Origin: Choristoneura fumiferana
Lineage: Eukaryota > Arthropoda > Insecta > Lepidoptera > Tortricidae
Direction of reading: 5' to 3'
DNA: 64,000 nucleotides
NCBI RefSeq assembly: GCF_025370935.1
Contig: NC_133473.1
Span: 8,839,809 to 8,903,808 of the forward strand
Shown: piece after piece, positions 12,401 to 22,600 of the stretch
How positions within the stretch are numbered: position 1 is the stretch's first letter
Layout: each line of letters opens with the position of its first letter
The notes under the pieces: generated by a model
The model's input: only the letters and a program-made list of their open reading frames with translations
Told to the model about the DNA's origin: nothing
Database searches by the model: none
Position numbers and translations under genes: made by a program

Positions 12401-13126
12401 GTTAGTACACAAAACCTGTTTTCAATTATCTTGTAAATCATTCCAGTACTTAAGTGTAATTTTCTGTAGCTTTGTTTGAATTCTGTTTTTATTGTTTTGA
12501 ATAAGTTAACATTATTTTAATGTCGAGAAACATCTAATTAATTACGAGTCCATAGTACTTAATAGTTTTTTGTAAGTTTTCACGAGCTGTATGCACAGTA
12601 CTGAAATAAATCCGACCGACTCACGTCTTCAATCGAGTTTAGCTCGACATGTGTCGGGCTAATTCGTAGCCTTTCCTCCCGGAACACATGCCACGACGGC
12701 TGCTACAAAACGCGCACTAAGCAATGCTGTTTAAGACGTGAGTTATCCGGATTTATTTCAGTATGAATGAGTATCACGGTAGTTTCATATTCAAGGCTGT
12801 ATCCACGTATCGCTGTTCTGTTACAGATGCCAAACATTCACATGAGCCAGAACCAAAGCATGTCGATGCAAGGCGGCATGGGCGGCATGGGCGCGCACGG
12901 CTCGCACGGCGCGCACGCGCCCCACGCCGGCATGCATGCGAGCGCGCCGCAACAGCCCGCCATGCTCCAGTCCTTCCCGTCTCTCCACTCGTCTTCGTTC
13001 TCCGGCCAGCCGGCAGACTTCAACCTCGACTTCCTCGACAACATGCCTTCCACCGACGCCAGTAACCTAACTGCGCAGGAGCTGCTCAATTCTCTGGACA
13101 ATGCGTTCTTGAACGATATCCTTTAA
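182..13126 (+). CDS. mam: Mastermind-like Notch transcriptional co-activator, 3' seven exons (5' end outside window)
   Basis: Exons read directly: 182-305, 7664-7780, 9128-9263, 9860-10053, 11192-11354, 12328-12400 and 12827-13126 (stop TAA 13124-13126). Every junction has AG/GT sites and reading phase carries through (1,1,2,1,2,0). The product is low-complexity: a Gln-rich exon with the motif RPPPDYK, a Gly-Val repeat exon, an exon of Gln and His runs, a Met/His/Gly-rich stretch, and an acidic-hydrophobic C-terminus (FNLDFLDNMP, then LTAQELLNSLDNAF). PPPDYK and a Gln-rich body with an acidic end are features of Mastermind/MAML proteins, which bridge Notch intracellular domain/CSL to p300 in the nucleus. 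The basic N-terminal helix that binds Notch is not in the window, so the family call rests on the C-terminal half. Another Gln-rich co-activator is possible but less likely. Introns carry many transposable elements. Confidence 0.8.
1036..1147. mobile_element. Short fold-back MITE (GTGCATTGGGTCGA family), copy 1
   Basis: The ends are inverted: CACTGACGTGCA on the left and TGCACGTCAGTG on the right. An inner region 'ccagggtaggcag' is matched by 'ctgcctacc' on the other arm. A related copy lies at 20078-20183 in the tetraspanin intron and shares the segment GTGCATTGGGTCGA plus 'tccagggtaggcag'. Two copies in unrelated introns support a mobile origin. Confidence 0.6.
1454..1528. mobile_element. 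75-bp fold-back MITE
   Basis: Nearly perfect inverted arms, AGGGGCTGTTTCACTATCC and its complement at the right end, continue inward through 'attgatta/taatcaat'. The structure is almost entirely stem. This is typical of small lepidopteran MITEs. Confidence 0.7.
2991..3232. mobile_element. Long-hairpin MITE, copy 1
   Basis: Inverted arms of about 100 bp (TTATAACAAAAGATTGAACC at the left; complement at the right) enclose a short asymmetric loop containing 'gaagcccaatatatag'. The inner arm holds CTTCAGACTGG and CGGTGCCTCAGCACGAGCC, each matched on the other arm. A relative is at 10122-10380. No coding capacity. Confidence 0.8.
3403..3690 (+). repeat. gggttccgtac-family interspersed repeat, copy 1
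   Basis: It begins 'tagggttccgtacccaaagg', has a (CTGT)n-rich stretch, then a conserved segment 'cgctataacaacaaatact'. The same order of blocks occurs at 10846-11131. Related pieces lie in the other orientation near 46620-46755 and 63340-63452. I recognise it as a common lepidopteran repeat but cannot assign its class from sequence alone. Confidence 0.65.
5262..5420 (+). mobile_element. Helitron-like remnant
   Basis: It starts 'ctaattataaatgcgaaagt' followed by 'tttgtaagtctgtttg', and has the later blocks 'gttcccgcgggatagcgata' and 'acgcggacggagtc'. The full family ends 'gcgggcaaaagctagt', a CTAG|T end as Helitrons have. That end is missing here. Relatives lie at 33571-33782 and 47218-47620. 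Confidence 0.5.
6297..6440. mobile_element. 144-bp fold-back MITE (GTACAGTCAGCATCA family)
   Basis: Terminal inverted repeats of about 30 bp begin GTACAGTCAGCATCAAAAGT at the left and are mirrored at the right. The inner part contains 'ttgtcgtttcacagccacgt'. A diverged relative lies at about 34415-34567. The elements at 42821-42958 and 59547-59678 have the same architecture with the altered end GTACAGTCAACGTCA. Confidence 0.8.
7095..7200 (-). mobile_element. 5'-truncated tRNA-derived SINE (3' part)
   Basis: It contains 'catgggacacttcacacc', 'aattgacctagtcccaaac', 'taagcaaagcttgtacta' and 'caacggataaacatactta', preceded by an (AAAT)n tail. The same blocks follow the tRNA-like head at 34148 in the second SINE. 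Only the 3' part is present here. Confidence 0.7.
7225..7402 (+). repeat. LINE-like 3' tail ending in (ATT)n
   Basis: The segment includes 'gttggagaccgaaaaccagc' and 'ttgtattgtaatttttgg', then 'gaataaaaatgtatatt' running into a pure ATT tract at 7379-7402. A simple-repeat tail after a conserved non-coding 3' region is typical of non-LTR elements. The class is uncertain. Confidence 0.4.
7781..9127 (+). other. Mastermind intron, no recognised element
   Basis: This 1.35-kb intron has GTAAGT and TTCCCAG sites. Parts are GC-rich and carry open frames near 8121-8414 and 8685-8966, but neither frame has splice support or a recognisable domain. I see no clear repeat. Confidence 0.4.
9275..9490 (-). 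mobile_element. LINE 3' fragment
   Basis: In reverse orientation it resembles the common lepidopteran LINE end. It reads through 'catcatcatcatatcagccg', 'gacgtccactgttgg', 'cggcctgcatccaccgtgat' and 'gcggtctccattcgag'. Related pieces occur at 19660-19966. There is no intact reading frame. Confidence 0.55.
10122..10380. mobile_element. Long-hairpin MITE, copy 2
   Basis: Arms of more than 100 bp run from TTTTAACAAAAAAATTG to its complement. They share with copy 1 (2991-3232) the inner block GGTGCCTCAGCACGAGCC and the central GACTATAGGTCCACTCC. Arm sequences differ between copies but remain complementary within each copy. It lies 68 bp after a mastermind exon. Confidence 0.8.
10846..11131 (+). 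repeat. gggttccgtac-family interspersed repeat, copy 2
   Basis: It shares 'tagggttccgtacccaaag', 'cgggaccctatt', a CTGT-rich stretch and 'cgctataacaacaaatac' with 3403-3690. Unlike copy 1 it keeps a 3' end: 'cggaacccttcgtgcgcg' followed by 'agtccgactcgcac'. It ends about 60 bp before the Gln-run exon. Confidence 0.65.
11232..11353 (+). repeat. CAG/CAA repeat tract encoding Gln and His runs
   Basis: Within the mastermind exon 11192-11354, an uninterrupted (CAG)n run starts at about 11232 and encodes eight or nine Gln. Mixed CAA/CAG/CAC/CAT codons follow, giving further Gln and Gln-His blocks. Trinucleotide tracts of this kind are common in Mastermind genes and are likely to vary in length between individuals. 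Confidence 0.85.
11362..11410 (-). mobile_element. Helitron-like end fragment
   Basis: 'ctactaatattataa' abuts 'actagcttttgcccgcggct' directly. This joins the two ends of the Helitron-like family with the interior missing, which fits an internally deleted copy. Confidence 0.45.
11448..11801 (+). mobile_element. Degenerate RTE/Jockey-like LINE fragment, C-terminal reverse transcriptase region, copy 1
   Basis: Frame 11634-11801 reads WAGHIARRTDGRWGQKV, then EWRP...GRRAVGRPSTRWSDDLVKIAGSRWM. This is the characteristic C-terminal segment of lepidopteran endonuclease-reverse transcriptases. Upstream, degenerate text encodes 'LRKLKVTQRAM'. An inverted relative lies at 20505-20850 in the tetraspanin gene, so both are dispersed copies. 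Confidence 0.7.
11846..11865. repeat. (CT)n microsatellite
   Basis: A run of about ten CT dinucleotides in a mastermind intron. Confidence 0.85.
11985..12090 (+). mobile_element. SINE fragment with LINE-like tail
   Basis: It contains 'ccgtggtggcctagc' (tRNA-like head remnant), then 'cccaagccctctcattatga', 'gaggaggcctgtgcccagca' and 'gtgggacgtaaataggctgg'. Most of the body is missing. The same tail occurs near 36388-36430 and 48160-48220, and inverted near 41490-41530. Confidence 0.6.
12600..12762. mobile_element. 163-bp TIR MITE next to a mastermind exon
   Basis: The left end ACTGAAATAAATCCGACCGA and following ACTCACGTCTT are mirrored on the right by AAGACGTGAGT and GGATTTATTTCAGT. The interior, including 'gagtttagctcgacatg' and 'gccacgacggctgctac', is non-coding. 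It lies 64 bp upstream of the start of the last mastermind exon, in its intron. Confidence 0.8.
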
Positions 13127-15310
13127 ATCATTACTCAACCGGGGATTCGCGGATATGTAAGTGGATCGAAAACATACCCTATGTGCAGTCAAGGAGAAAA
13201 TTATGTTTTTGTTTACCGTTATGCAATGGAATTAAGTGCAAAATGTATACATATCTTTTTCCTCAACTGCACCCGAGTTCAGCAAAAGGATTGCTAATTT
13301 AAAGGGTGAAATTAAAAACGTGAGGAGTATACCCTGCAAAGGGTTTCATAAGTAAAAAGGTTGAGAAACTTGTCATCGACTCTTGTTTCGATGAAAAACG
13401 ACCAATATAACCATCGTGACCAAAGTTCAGAAATTTACAGTGGTTCAATTGTAATTCTCGTATCACGGGGTACGGCGTGAACGGAGCTTCCTGTGTCTTT
13501 TTTATATAAACTTTCGGACGCGTCGTTTTTTAGACTATTTATTGTGAAAAATATCCATTTCATAGTATTTTATAGTTTTTACGATTGTTAACACTTCTTT
13601 TGTAAATATTTTATCGTACTTCTAGGATGTTCGTTATACGAGTGAAAACGAGACGTAATCCGCAACGTGATTACGCATTCCCCTAACGTTTTCGAGTTTC
13701 CTTGTAAAATAATAGGGTTTTTACTACACTCAAAGTAGGTGAATTTTAGGTATTATATTTATTTGAAATATTGTAGATACGTGAAAATGAAGCACAAAAG
13801 ACATTATATCGACTTTATTTACTTCCAGTAACTTATTTGTCACTGAAGAGCCGTCGCCATGGCTCTTTCTTCCTACCCACTTGTACCTACTCGCATCAGA
13901 TAGCCGATCAAGAAACATTCACTACCTTGAAACTCAATGTAGTAAGGCTCGTAAGCTGATCATAAAAAGTGTCGTGTAGATAGTTTTACGGGAGTTGCAG
14001 CTAAAACACTAATGCCATTCTCTAAAATGACATGACATACCTACCTGTCATGACATAGATAGTCAAAATACCACCGTGGCCTAATCACGAACAGACTTAC
14101 GAAACGTCGAGGTAAATATTACTCGTGTGTTTAGCGTAATAAGTCCTGTTTGTGCTATTTTGACTATGAGTGAAAATAACAAAGTTTAAAAAGTAATATA
14201 GATATTTTCTTCATTCACTTTTTTTCTTGAATTATCTTTTTCCTTTGCCGAAACTCCCACGAAACTGTACTATGAGGCAGTCTCTCTTACTGAGCCATGA
14301 ACCACTCACTTGGTCCGCTATACATACACTCCTAGAGTTAATCCTGGAGTAATACGGTATCATCAAGTTTAATTTATATCCTCTAAAGCTGGCCACGGCG
14401 CATTCAGGGTCCATCTCGCGAAGCTAAACGTTTGAATTCTGGAGAGTCAGTAAAAATATTAAGGGTTTTGTCAGTTTTTAGTGGCAATGTTGGAGAACAC
14501 TCAAAACACGCGTGGCAGAATAATGAAATGACAGTCAAAAAATAAGTCGCCTAATTCAAAAAATTCGAATGCGCATTTAAGCTTACTATGTATGAGGCGT
14601 GACTGTGTTTAAACACAAAGCTTATATACATAAAAAAAAAACTAAATGTAATGTTATTGCAACAGTGTTGAATTTGAAATCTCAATTTTATTTCAGTGAG
14701 GTTAGGCGATTTATATTATTGCGCCCTCTAAATTGATGAGCAAGTGTATTGATATCACATATCTAAAACTATACGGGCACGAAATGAACGGAAACATTTT
14801 GTTTTTGATACTAATAAATTAAATTATAAATTGTAGTTTCGTGAGTTGGACCGCGCGCCGGCCTATCCGCCTGGGGTAGCCCCCACTATCTTATATCATA
14901 GTGCAAATGTAAATTAATGTAATTACGGTTATTATTATAAGATCATTCCTGTACCTAAGATAATTATTTAGTAGATTATACTGTGATGTCGGTCTCAATG
15001 GTCAATAGGTAAACATTATAGTATCAATTATTATAGATAGATATTGTTGACATTAAGTATTGTCAGGTCTAGAATCGTTATTGTTAAGGATCTCATGTAT
15101 TATTTAGGATGGTTCGGAAATCTGGAATTTAATAAATGTTGGTTTATATAACTATTTAATGAATCATGACAAACTTACTATTCCATATTATTTATTTATG
15201 TAATTTTCTCACACGTGAAATTATTGTAATATTTAGAATTATGTTGAGGCATCAATCATTCAATGTAATTAATAAATAGTTTAAACGATTCCGTTGTCAC
15301 GGGGGGCATA
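13127..15310 (+). other. Probable mastermind 3' UTR and downstream DNA
   Basis: After the stop at 13126 there is about 2.2 kb of AT-rich DNA without a coding exon or recognised repeat. Candidate AATAAA polyadenylation signals are at 14813-14818, 15131-15136 and 15271-15276. Which is used cannot be decided from sequence. A long 3' UTR would fit a regulatory gene. Confidence 0.4.
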
Positions 15311-16030
15311 GACCCGGAGATGGTGACACAAAATATTAGATCATTTGTACCAGTATGGCGGTTTTTCAGGGGTCTAATTACGGAATGACAAAAAGAAAAT
15401 GATGGTCATAGCGCTGGTACCGGCGGCCCAATCGCGTGGGCGTCAATCGAACGTGTCGGATAAATAACGAGTGTCGAACGATTTGTTCCACAAAAATGCT
15501 CGTATTTTCCGATAGTCGATAAAAAAATAAGTAGGTGGTAGCGTAATGCCATACTTCTCCGGTGTGACTTACAGCCCGCCATACCGACGCGAAAATATTA
15601 ATAAAAAAAAAATTAACCATTTGTTCCATTCGGCCATTGGGAACCGTCGGAAAAGTATGGCAAGGTGATTTCCGTGAATGGCTACTCGACGATGATTAGC
15701 TACGCAAAAACTAGCCTGGTACAAATGGTTGTTTTTTTAAATTAATGTATTCGCGTCGGTATGGCTGTAAGTCACACCGGAGAAGTATGGCATTACGCTA
15801 CCGCCTACATATTTTTTTATCGACTAGGAAAATACAAGCATTTTTGCAGAACAAATCGTTCGATGCTCGTAATTTATCCGATACCCACGTCACGTTCACA
15901 TCACGTTCGATTAACGCCCACGTGATTGGGCCGCCGGTACCAGCGCTATGACCATCATTTTCTTTTTTCCGTAATTAGACCCCTGAAGAACCGCAATACA
16001 TCTAATATTTTGTGTCACCATCTCCGGGTC
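15311..16030. mobile_element. 720-bp fold-back element with arms of about 300 bp
   Basis: The left arm begins GACCCGGAGATGGTGACACA; the right arm ends with its complement. The arms stay complementary through 'ggggtctaattacgg', 'atggtcatagcgctggtacc', 'ggcggcccaatcgcgtggg' and down to 'gcgaaaatattaat', with scattered mismatches. A central loop of about 110 bp separates them. It has no reading frame of note and is probably a non-autonomous DNA transposon. Confidence 0.85.
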
Positions 16031-16688
16031 CAGCATGGACGCTCTCTGTAACAGTAATAAATCGAAATAATACAGCTATAGAACCAATTGTGAATGGTAA
16101 AAACATTCCAGAGCCATTGTTAACAATGTTTTAACTTTAGGACCAATTTTTGAACGTTCTTTTGAAAATAATATTGCATATTGATTTGTGGCGTTTTATT
16201 AACTTCTCCGATTAATTTCTTAAACTAATTATACATATGTAGGTTTTCTTAAAAAAATATTTCTCTTAATTAAAACAAATTAATTACTCACGGAGAAAAC
16301 ACTATAGAGCATGGGGAAAGTCACTCGACGGTTTGTACGCGAGTTTCAGTTATTTACTTTTTTACCAGAGTTACTTACTTTTATTAACTTAAGTTCTATG
16401 GCACATTCATAACTTGAAAATTATTTAAAAAATAATGAATGACTGCTGGCTGGTCACTATAAAATTACATTAATTCAGCAACATAACTATATCAGTCTTG
16501 AGTTCATTAATTTGAACATATGTATTTGTAAATAAAAACTCACAAAACAAGTAATATAATGTCGTCCGTTCTAAGCATACAAAATAGCGTAAAATTTACC
16601 ACATTATAGACTCTGCTTCGTGCTTGTACAGGTAGTCTGAGAATTTCTCCAGTTTTCTCTCTAAAGCATTTATCTCCGCTGCTAATTC
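16031..16688 (-). other. Probable 3' UTR of the tetraspanin gene
   Basis: AT-rich DNA between the fold-back element and the tetraspanin stop. A minus-strand AATAAA (TTTATT on plus) lies at 16380-16385. It would give a 3' UTR of about 300 nt. No coding signal seen. Confidence 0.4.
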
Positions 16689-19600
16689 TCATACCATCTC
16701 ATTGGGCTTGCTGTGAAAAATCCTAGGGTTTCTTACGCGGGGACTGTAGAAGTTGTTAGGCTGAATGTACTTGGCCATAACGGGTTCTTCGTGCATGGTA
16801 CTCATTTTAGTCTCGTAGATGTTTTCGTTGGTCCTGTTAGAGTTCATTATGAAGGTGTGAAGCTCTCGCCGACGCTTGCGCAGACGGATGCATGAGAATA
16901 TGGTCACGAGCAGGATGCCGAGCTTCAGCAGCGCGACCACGAACAGACTCAGCATGAACACGATGAATTGTTGGTGATACCAGTCTTCTAATTTTGCCAA
17001 GCATCCCTGAAACAAGCAGTTTCAAAATATTTTTGTCCTTTACAACAAAATGTTGCCAGTGTGATATTGAGCCAATCACAAGCAAAACAACAACAACATC
17101 AATCGGGGATCACAGGTGCGGTTCGTGTACGACCCCGTATGTCGACTCAAAATGAATGACAGTAAAACACGACCTGATATATTGAAACCCTTCTGGCCAT
17201 TATATGAGTCGAGATCGGTCGTACATTTTTGTAGTTCATTCCAAGTCGACAATTACAGGTTGTACTTTAACCGTGCCCGAATACTAATGGCATCAGCAAT
17301 ATTTCGATTGTTAACCTCTTCACCGCCAGTCATCCAGTGACAGCCAATGGAATGCCTCACACCTGACCACCATTCAACTCGAAATTAATCCTTCTGCAAT
17401 GGAATTAAAAATCAAGTTGATTTGTCGCTGGTTTTTCGTTCTTTTTATGGCGGTGAAGATGTTAAGAAACCCTCATTGCCATGCACAATCTCTTGAATTT
17501 CTCAAACAACATTCAATCTACATTCATTCTACAAAATCATCTGGCACACTTTACCCAGTCGTAGTTAAACCCCTGACGCGGACCCTTTAGACGCGGATCC
17601 ATGCCAAATTTATGGCTATCTTTTTGTTGTTTTTATTTAAATCAGCAGAATTTGAGTTCAAACAGATGAGACTAGAAGGAGCAATTTTTTTAGTTCCCGC
17701 ATACTAGGGGATAAAGCGTAGTTACCGGCACGTGTCTAAACTCGGGGTTGGGCGCGAGTTCCTGGCAGCGGGTGGCGTTCCTGGGCGCGGGGTTGAGGTG
17801 CGAGGCGGGGGCGCGCTGCACGCAGCACGAGGGCGGCACGGCGGCGCCGCGCGGGCCCAGCCGCCGCAGCTGCCACACCGACATGTCGAAGTTGCGCGCG
17901 TCCGTCATGCCGCAACACTCCAGCTGGCACGACAACGGAAAGAGTCAATCACAAAATCCTACTAAGTATAATACGACATTTACACTCTCGCCTCGTGCCT
18001 GGCCTCGCGCCTCGTCTTGTGTCTCGGCCCGCGGCTCGCGTGATCGATGATAAATGAGCTTCCTGTTTATACTCTCGTGGCGAGTTCAGTTGTCTTTGAG
18101 CGTACACCCTGCGCGGCACAACGTTCAAACTTGAATGAAGCAAGAGCGCGAATGTAAACACCAAGCTCGCGTTCGTCGTGATGTCCTTTGACTCGTGCCC
18201 AAAAACCGCTTCGGACGCGAGCGCAGCGAGGGGCGAGGCGAGGCGCGCGCGTCTGGTCACACTCACCTCGTACCTCACCGTCTCGCGACTCGTGTGCGAG
18301 TGTAAATCCCGCATAAGGACCGGCTCGTCACAGTCAAAGCTCGGTACCTATTAGACGTGCTTGTTCGGATATGCAACGTTTCCAGACTGGTGCGGTATTG
18401 CCGACACTACACTACACTACGACGCTAGATGCGTTTGTGCGTGTGCCTGAGTGTGTAACAACATTTACACGTTAAAGCGGCTGAACGAACTTGGTTAAAA
18501 ATGGTATGCAGATAAGTAAGATGTCGGAATCCGTATCAAAATAATACATGCCGAAAGTTACCTTAATATCCAAAATTAAACGTTTCAAAATTCAATAACA
18601 TCTTTACCAAAGAATCCGACATCATAACTTTAAAATAATTTTAGTTATAATCCTTTTTAGATTGTATTTAGCACATTTACAATTTAAGGAAACTGTAGGT
18701 CTTATGTTAATCATGTATTTCTGTACACATTCTTGTATACGACCGTTTGTTTCTTTTCTCAATAAATAAATAAATAAGTAGATATCATAAAATAGGCAGG
18801 AATACACTTAAACTAGTTTGCTAATGTAGTTCGGATCTCGAAACAAAAGATCGGTTTTCTCTTCTTTCTCATTTGAATCTTAGGTAAACGAAGGAAACCG
18901 ATTAGTCCCGAGTGACACTAACATTCTGGTTGTAACGTACCTCAGTCTGGGTTAAGTCGAGCGCCGCAGTGAAGTGCTCGTAATCAGGCATGGCGTGTAA
19001 GTTAAGTGCACGACGAACCGCATTTTATTTGTTTTTTATGTTCATTTCAATGGCGCTCAACGTGGCATACCCTGCGTCCCGCACCGCATCGCATCGCCAG
19101 TCCAGCAGTGCGAGCCGGGTTTTTTGTGTACAAACCAAGATTCTACAGTACAAAGTTAAAAACCGCAGTGTGAGAACCGCCTTAGGACCGGCTCGTTACA
19201 GACAAAGCACGACATTAGACGTGAATGTTCGGACGTGCTAAGTTGCCAGACGGTGCGGTACTGCCGGCAGTCACCTTACACACGGAGATACTCGTACCTC
19301 AGTCTGCGCCAAGTCGAGCGCCGCAGTGAAGTGTTCGTAATCAGGCATCGCGTAATACGTCTGCAGCGCGCCGACGGCGCCGCCGCGCGCGCTGTCCACG
19401 CCGGCGCAGCGCGGCCACGCCGCCGCCACCACGCCGCCCGCGCAAGCGCATACCAGTAAACCCAGCACCATCAGAAAATACTGCGAAAGGTTAAACAAAT
19501 TTCATCATCTTATGAACCGTATAGGCTAGCGTGCATTGGGTCAATGAGGGTTTTCATTGAGGCCAAATATCGACATTGGCTGATTTAGTTATTTAACCAA

Positions 19601-22600
19601 TCACGAGCAACGTCAAACGGACCTCACCACCCTCCCACCCTGAACCAGCGGTTTTAACCGGACATTTGTCCATCTCGTTGGTGGATGACCTAGGCAGTGC
19701 TTGTCGATTAACGGTCTCCATTCGAGAAATTTTCGGCCCCAACGGTGATCTGTTCTCGATGGTATATTGCCTGCCCATTGCCACTTGAATGCGCTAATTC
19801 ACTTGGCTATGTTGGTGATTGTCGGTGCCGGAAGACGAAGCGTTGGCAGCCTCCCACCTGGAGGACTGACGACATCGTGAGTTGCGGGAAACGTGTAGAT
19901 GCAAGTGGCGAGTTTTCGTACATGTGGCCTTTGTTCAGCAGTGGACGTCTTCCGACTGATAATGCCGGTGGCACTCGATCTTCTACGAATCTCCGTAAAA
20001 TAAACTTACGCATAGTCAAATATTTAATTAGAAAAACTAAAAACTTAAAAATATCATTGCCTGTGTACATACCTTTTGGCGTGCATTGGGTCGATTCCAG
20101 GGTAGGCAGGTGGTAGTTAGCGCCACAGGGTGCGCGACCAGCACCAGCGCTGCCGATACCCTGCTGCCTACTTAATGCACGCCATAGCACCTACATCGAG
20201 TGATACTTACAAACGTGAGTATGACATACGAGGGCATATAAGTGGCCCAGCAGCCAAGCGCGGCGGCGGCGCACACGGCCAAGCCGGCGGCCAGCAGCGC
20301 CAGCGCCGCGTACTGCAGCGGCGCCTCCGCCAGCGGCCCGTCCGGTGCCGCCAACAGCCGCGACAGTAGCACGCGCCGTGAGTCGCACAGTAACAAGAAA
20401 CCGCATACTACCTCAGCGAAACCGCAGGCCTGGAACGTCCAATTTTAAATTATTACGAGGTACCTACTACGTACCTATCTTGATTTGGAATATTTATCAT
20501 CATCATGTCAGCCTCTCTCATCTCTCAAGGCTCTCCACTCAAGACCGTCTTGTGCTTTCCGCATCCAATGCGATCCCGCGATCTTAACCAGGTCGTTGCT
20601 CCATCTTGTTGGGAGGCCTACCGACAGCTCGTCTCCCGGTCCGCGGACGCCATTCGAGAACCTTCTGACCCCATCGGCCATCAGTCCTGCGAGCAATGTG
20701 CCCCGCCCTCTGCCAATATATAGCGAGAATATTTATGAACTGAAACAATTACTTTGCTCACCCGCGACCTTATAATAGCTACCTTTATGCAAGAAATGTG
20801 TGTTCATGCAGTTCCTTCACCTCCACACGGGATCCTTTCGTCTGCCATAATTGTATAAGTCATAATGTAATGTTTGTCATAATTTTTTAAATGGTCATCC
20901 TGCAGAACTCTATAGGTTAGGTAAAGTTGTTTTATAACAATTCTGAAAATTAAATGGTTTCAGAGAAAAAAAAAAGAGTTAAGGTCAACCGGGGCTATGT
21001 CGTCTACGGGGCAAATGCGTCCATTCCAGTGATCATAAGAAAATCATCCTTTAGAACTACTCACGCCATTTTTTAAAAGGCTTTGGCACTAAAAGTACAA
21101 AAAATGACCACTAGATGTCGTGGCCGAGCTCTTTTTTTAATGCGTCTATAAGAAACGAGGTCAATTAGACGTTATAGCCCCGAATATTTTTGTTCAACTA
21201 ATTACCCTAAACTAAGGCTAGAATTTAGCGTACAACATAATAATAAACATTGTCATGTGTGATTTTATAAATCATTCCGACCAATCCGATCACATAATAC
21301 TAGTAAAAGACCGTTTTTACCCCACCTGGGGTTAAAGCATCTAAAAATCCCAGCTTTTACAAAAACGTAATTTACACGTACAAGTTATTAAAAATGCCAT
21401 AAAATGGCACTAAAATATAAAATCGGATAAAATATGCTAGCTTGTATCTTAAGTTAGAGCTTTTAAGGATACATCATGTGTTTGTTATAATCTGATAAAT
21501 ATGCTGTTTAAAGTATTGTGACGCATTAGCCCCGGTTGACCTTATGTCAAACTTTACATTAGGTATGACTAACAATTTTCGACCAGTCGATATAGACCCC
21601 TGGTTGAGTTCGAAACGCGTCAGTGTAGTGTGGTGGTGGTGGTGATAGATGGGTTTCTTGATTTGTGTGTGTTCTTCCAGTGTGGAGGTGGAGGAATAAG
21701 GTCGCGGGTGAGCAAAGTAATTGTTTCAGTTCATGCCGCGGGCAAAAGCTAGTATTTATTATTATTACAAATGCATCAATCTTAAAGGTACCTAGATATC
21801 ATTGCGATGGTGGCGACTAGTGGCGACCGCGACCCATGCTTAAGATCTCTACCCATAAGTCATAACACCGTATCATACCTAGGTACCGTAATAGCAACGT
21901 GTCAGGCAAAAATATTCTTTGTATGGTATAGTGTGTAGAGACCTTTTAATAGTATGAACTCGGTCGCGCGACGGACACGCATCCTTCAGTGCTTCACATT
22001 AATTCATATCATAAGCAGTGGGTCGCGCGACCGCGGTCGCTAGCATTGGAATAGCGACCGCGACTGGGTCGCGCGACCTACTGCTTAGTATGAATTTATA
22101 TGGAGCACTAAACAAATGCCGCGACCGCGTTTCAAACAAGGTTCAGTTACTTCTTGAGAATTTTCGGCTTCATCTGCGCCTAAGAGATACACCGTGTGCA
22201 AAACCCTTAACGGCCCGGCCACGCAATGGATAGAGAAAAGGGCCATTCCTAGACAAGTGGGAAAAGAATTACCAGTAGTTGGCCAGGAGTAGGGCAGAGA
22301 AAGCTTTTACCGCGCCACCGGTAGCCGGTAGGTAGCCGGGCCCTAGCAGTGACTGCGTATCAGTTTTAGCTAACGACGCAGCGGCCAAAGTAAAGTGAGC
22401 CAGTCGAGCCCTGAACACTTAGAGAAATATCGGCATTGTCTTGTTGGCCCCTCAAGTTTTTTAGCCGACGGCTCACAAAAACCCAGCTCAAAACCCTTGA
22501 TTCCCGTATTTAAACGTGGAGGGTACTTGGTTTTAAGCAGTTATTAAAAAAAAGGTAATATGGATTTGAGCCAACACTCTTTGGGAATCACAGAATTATA

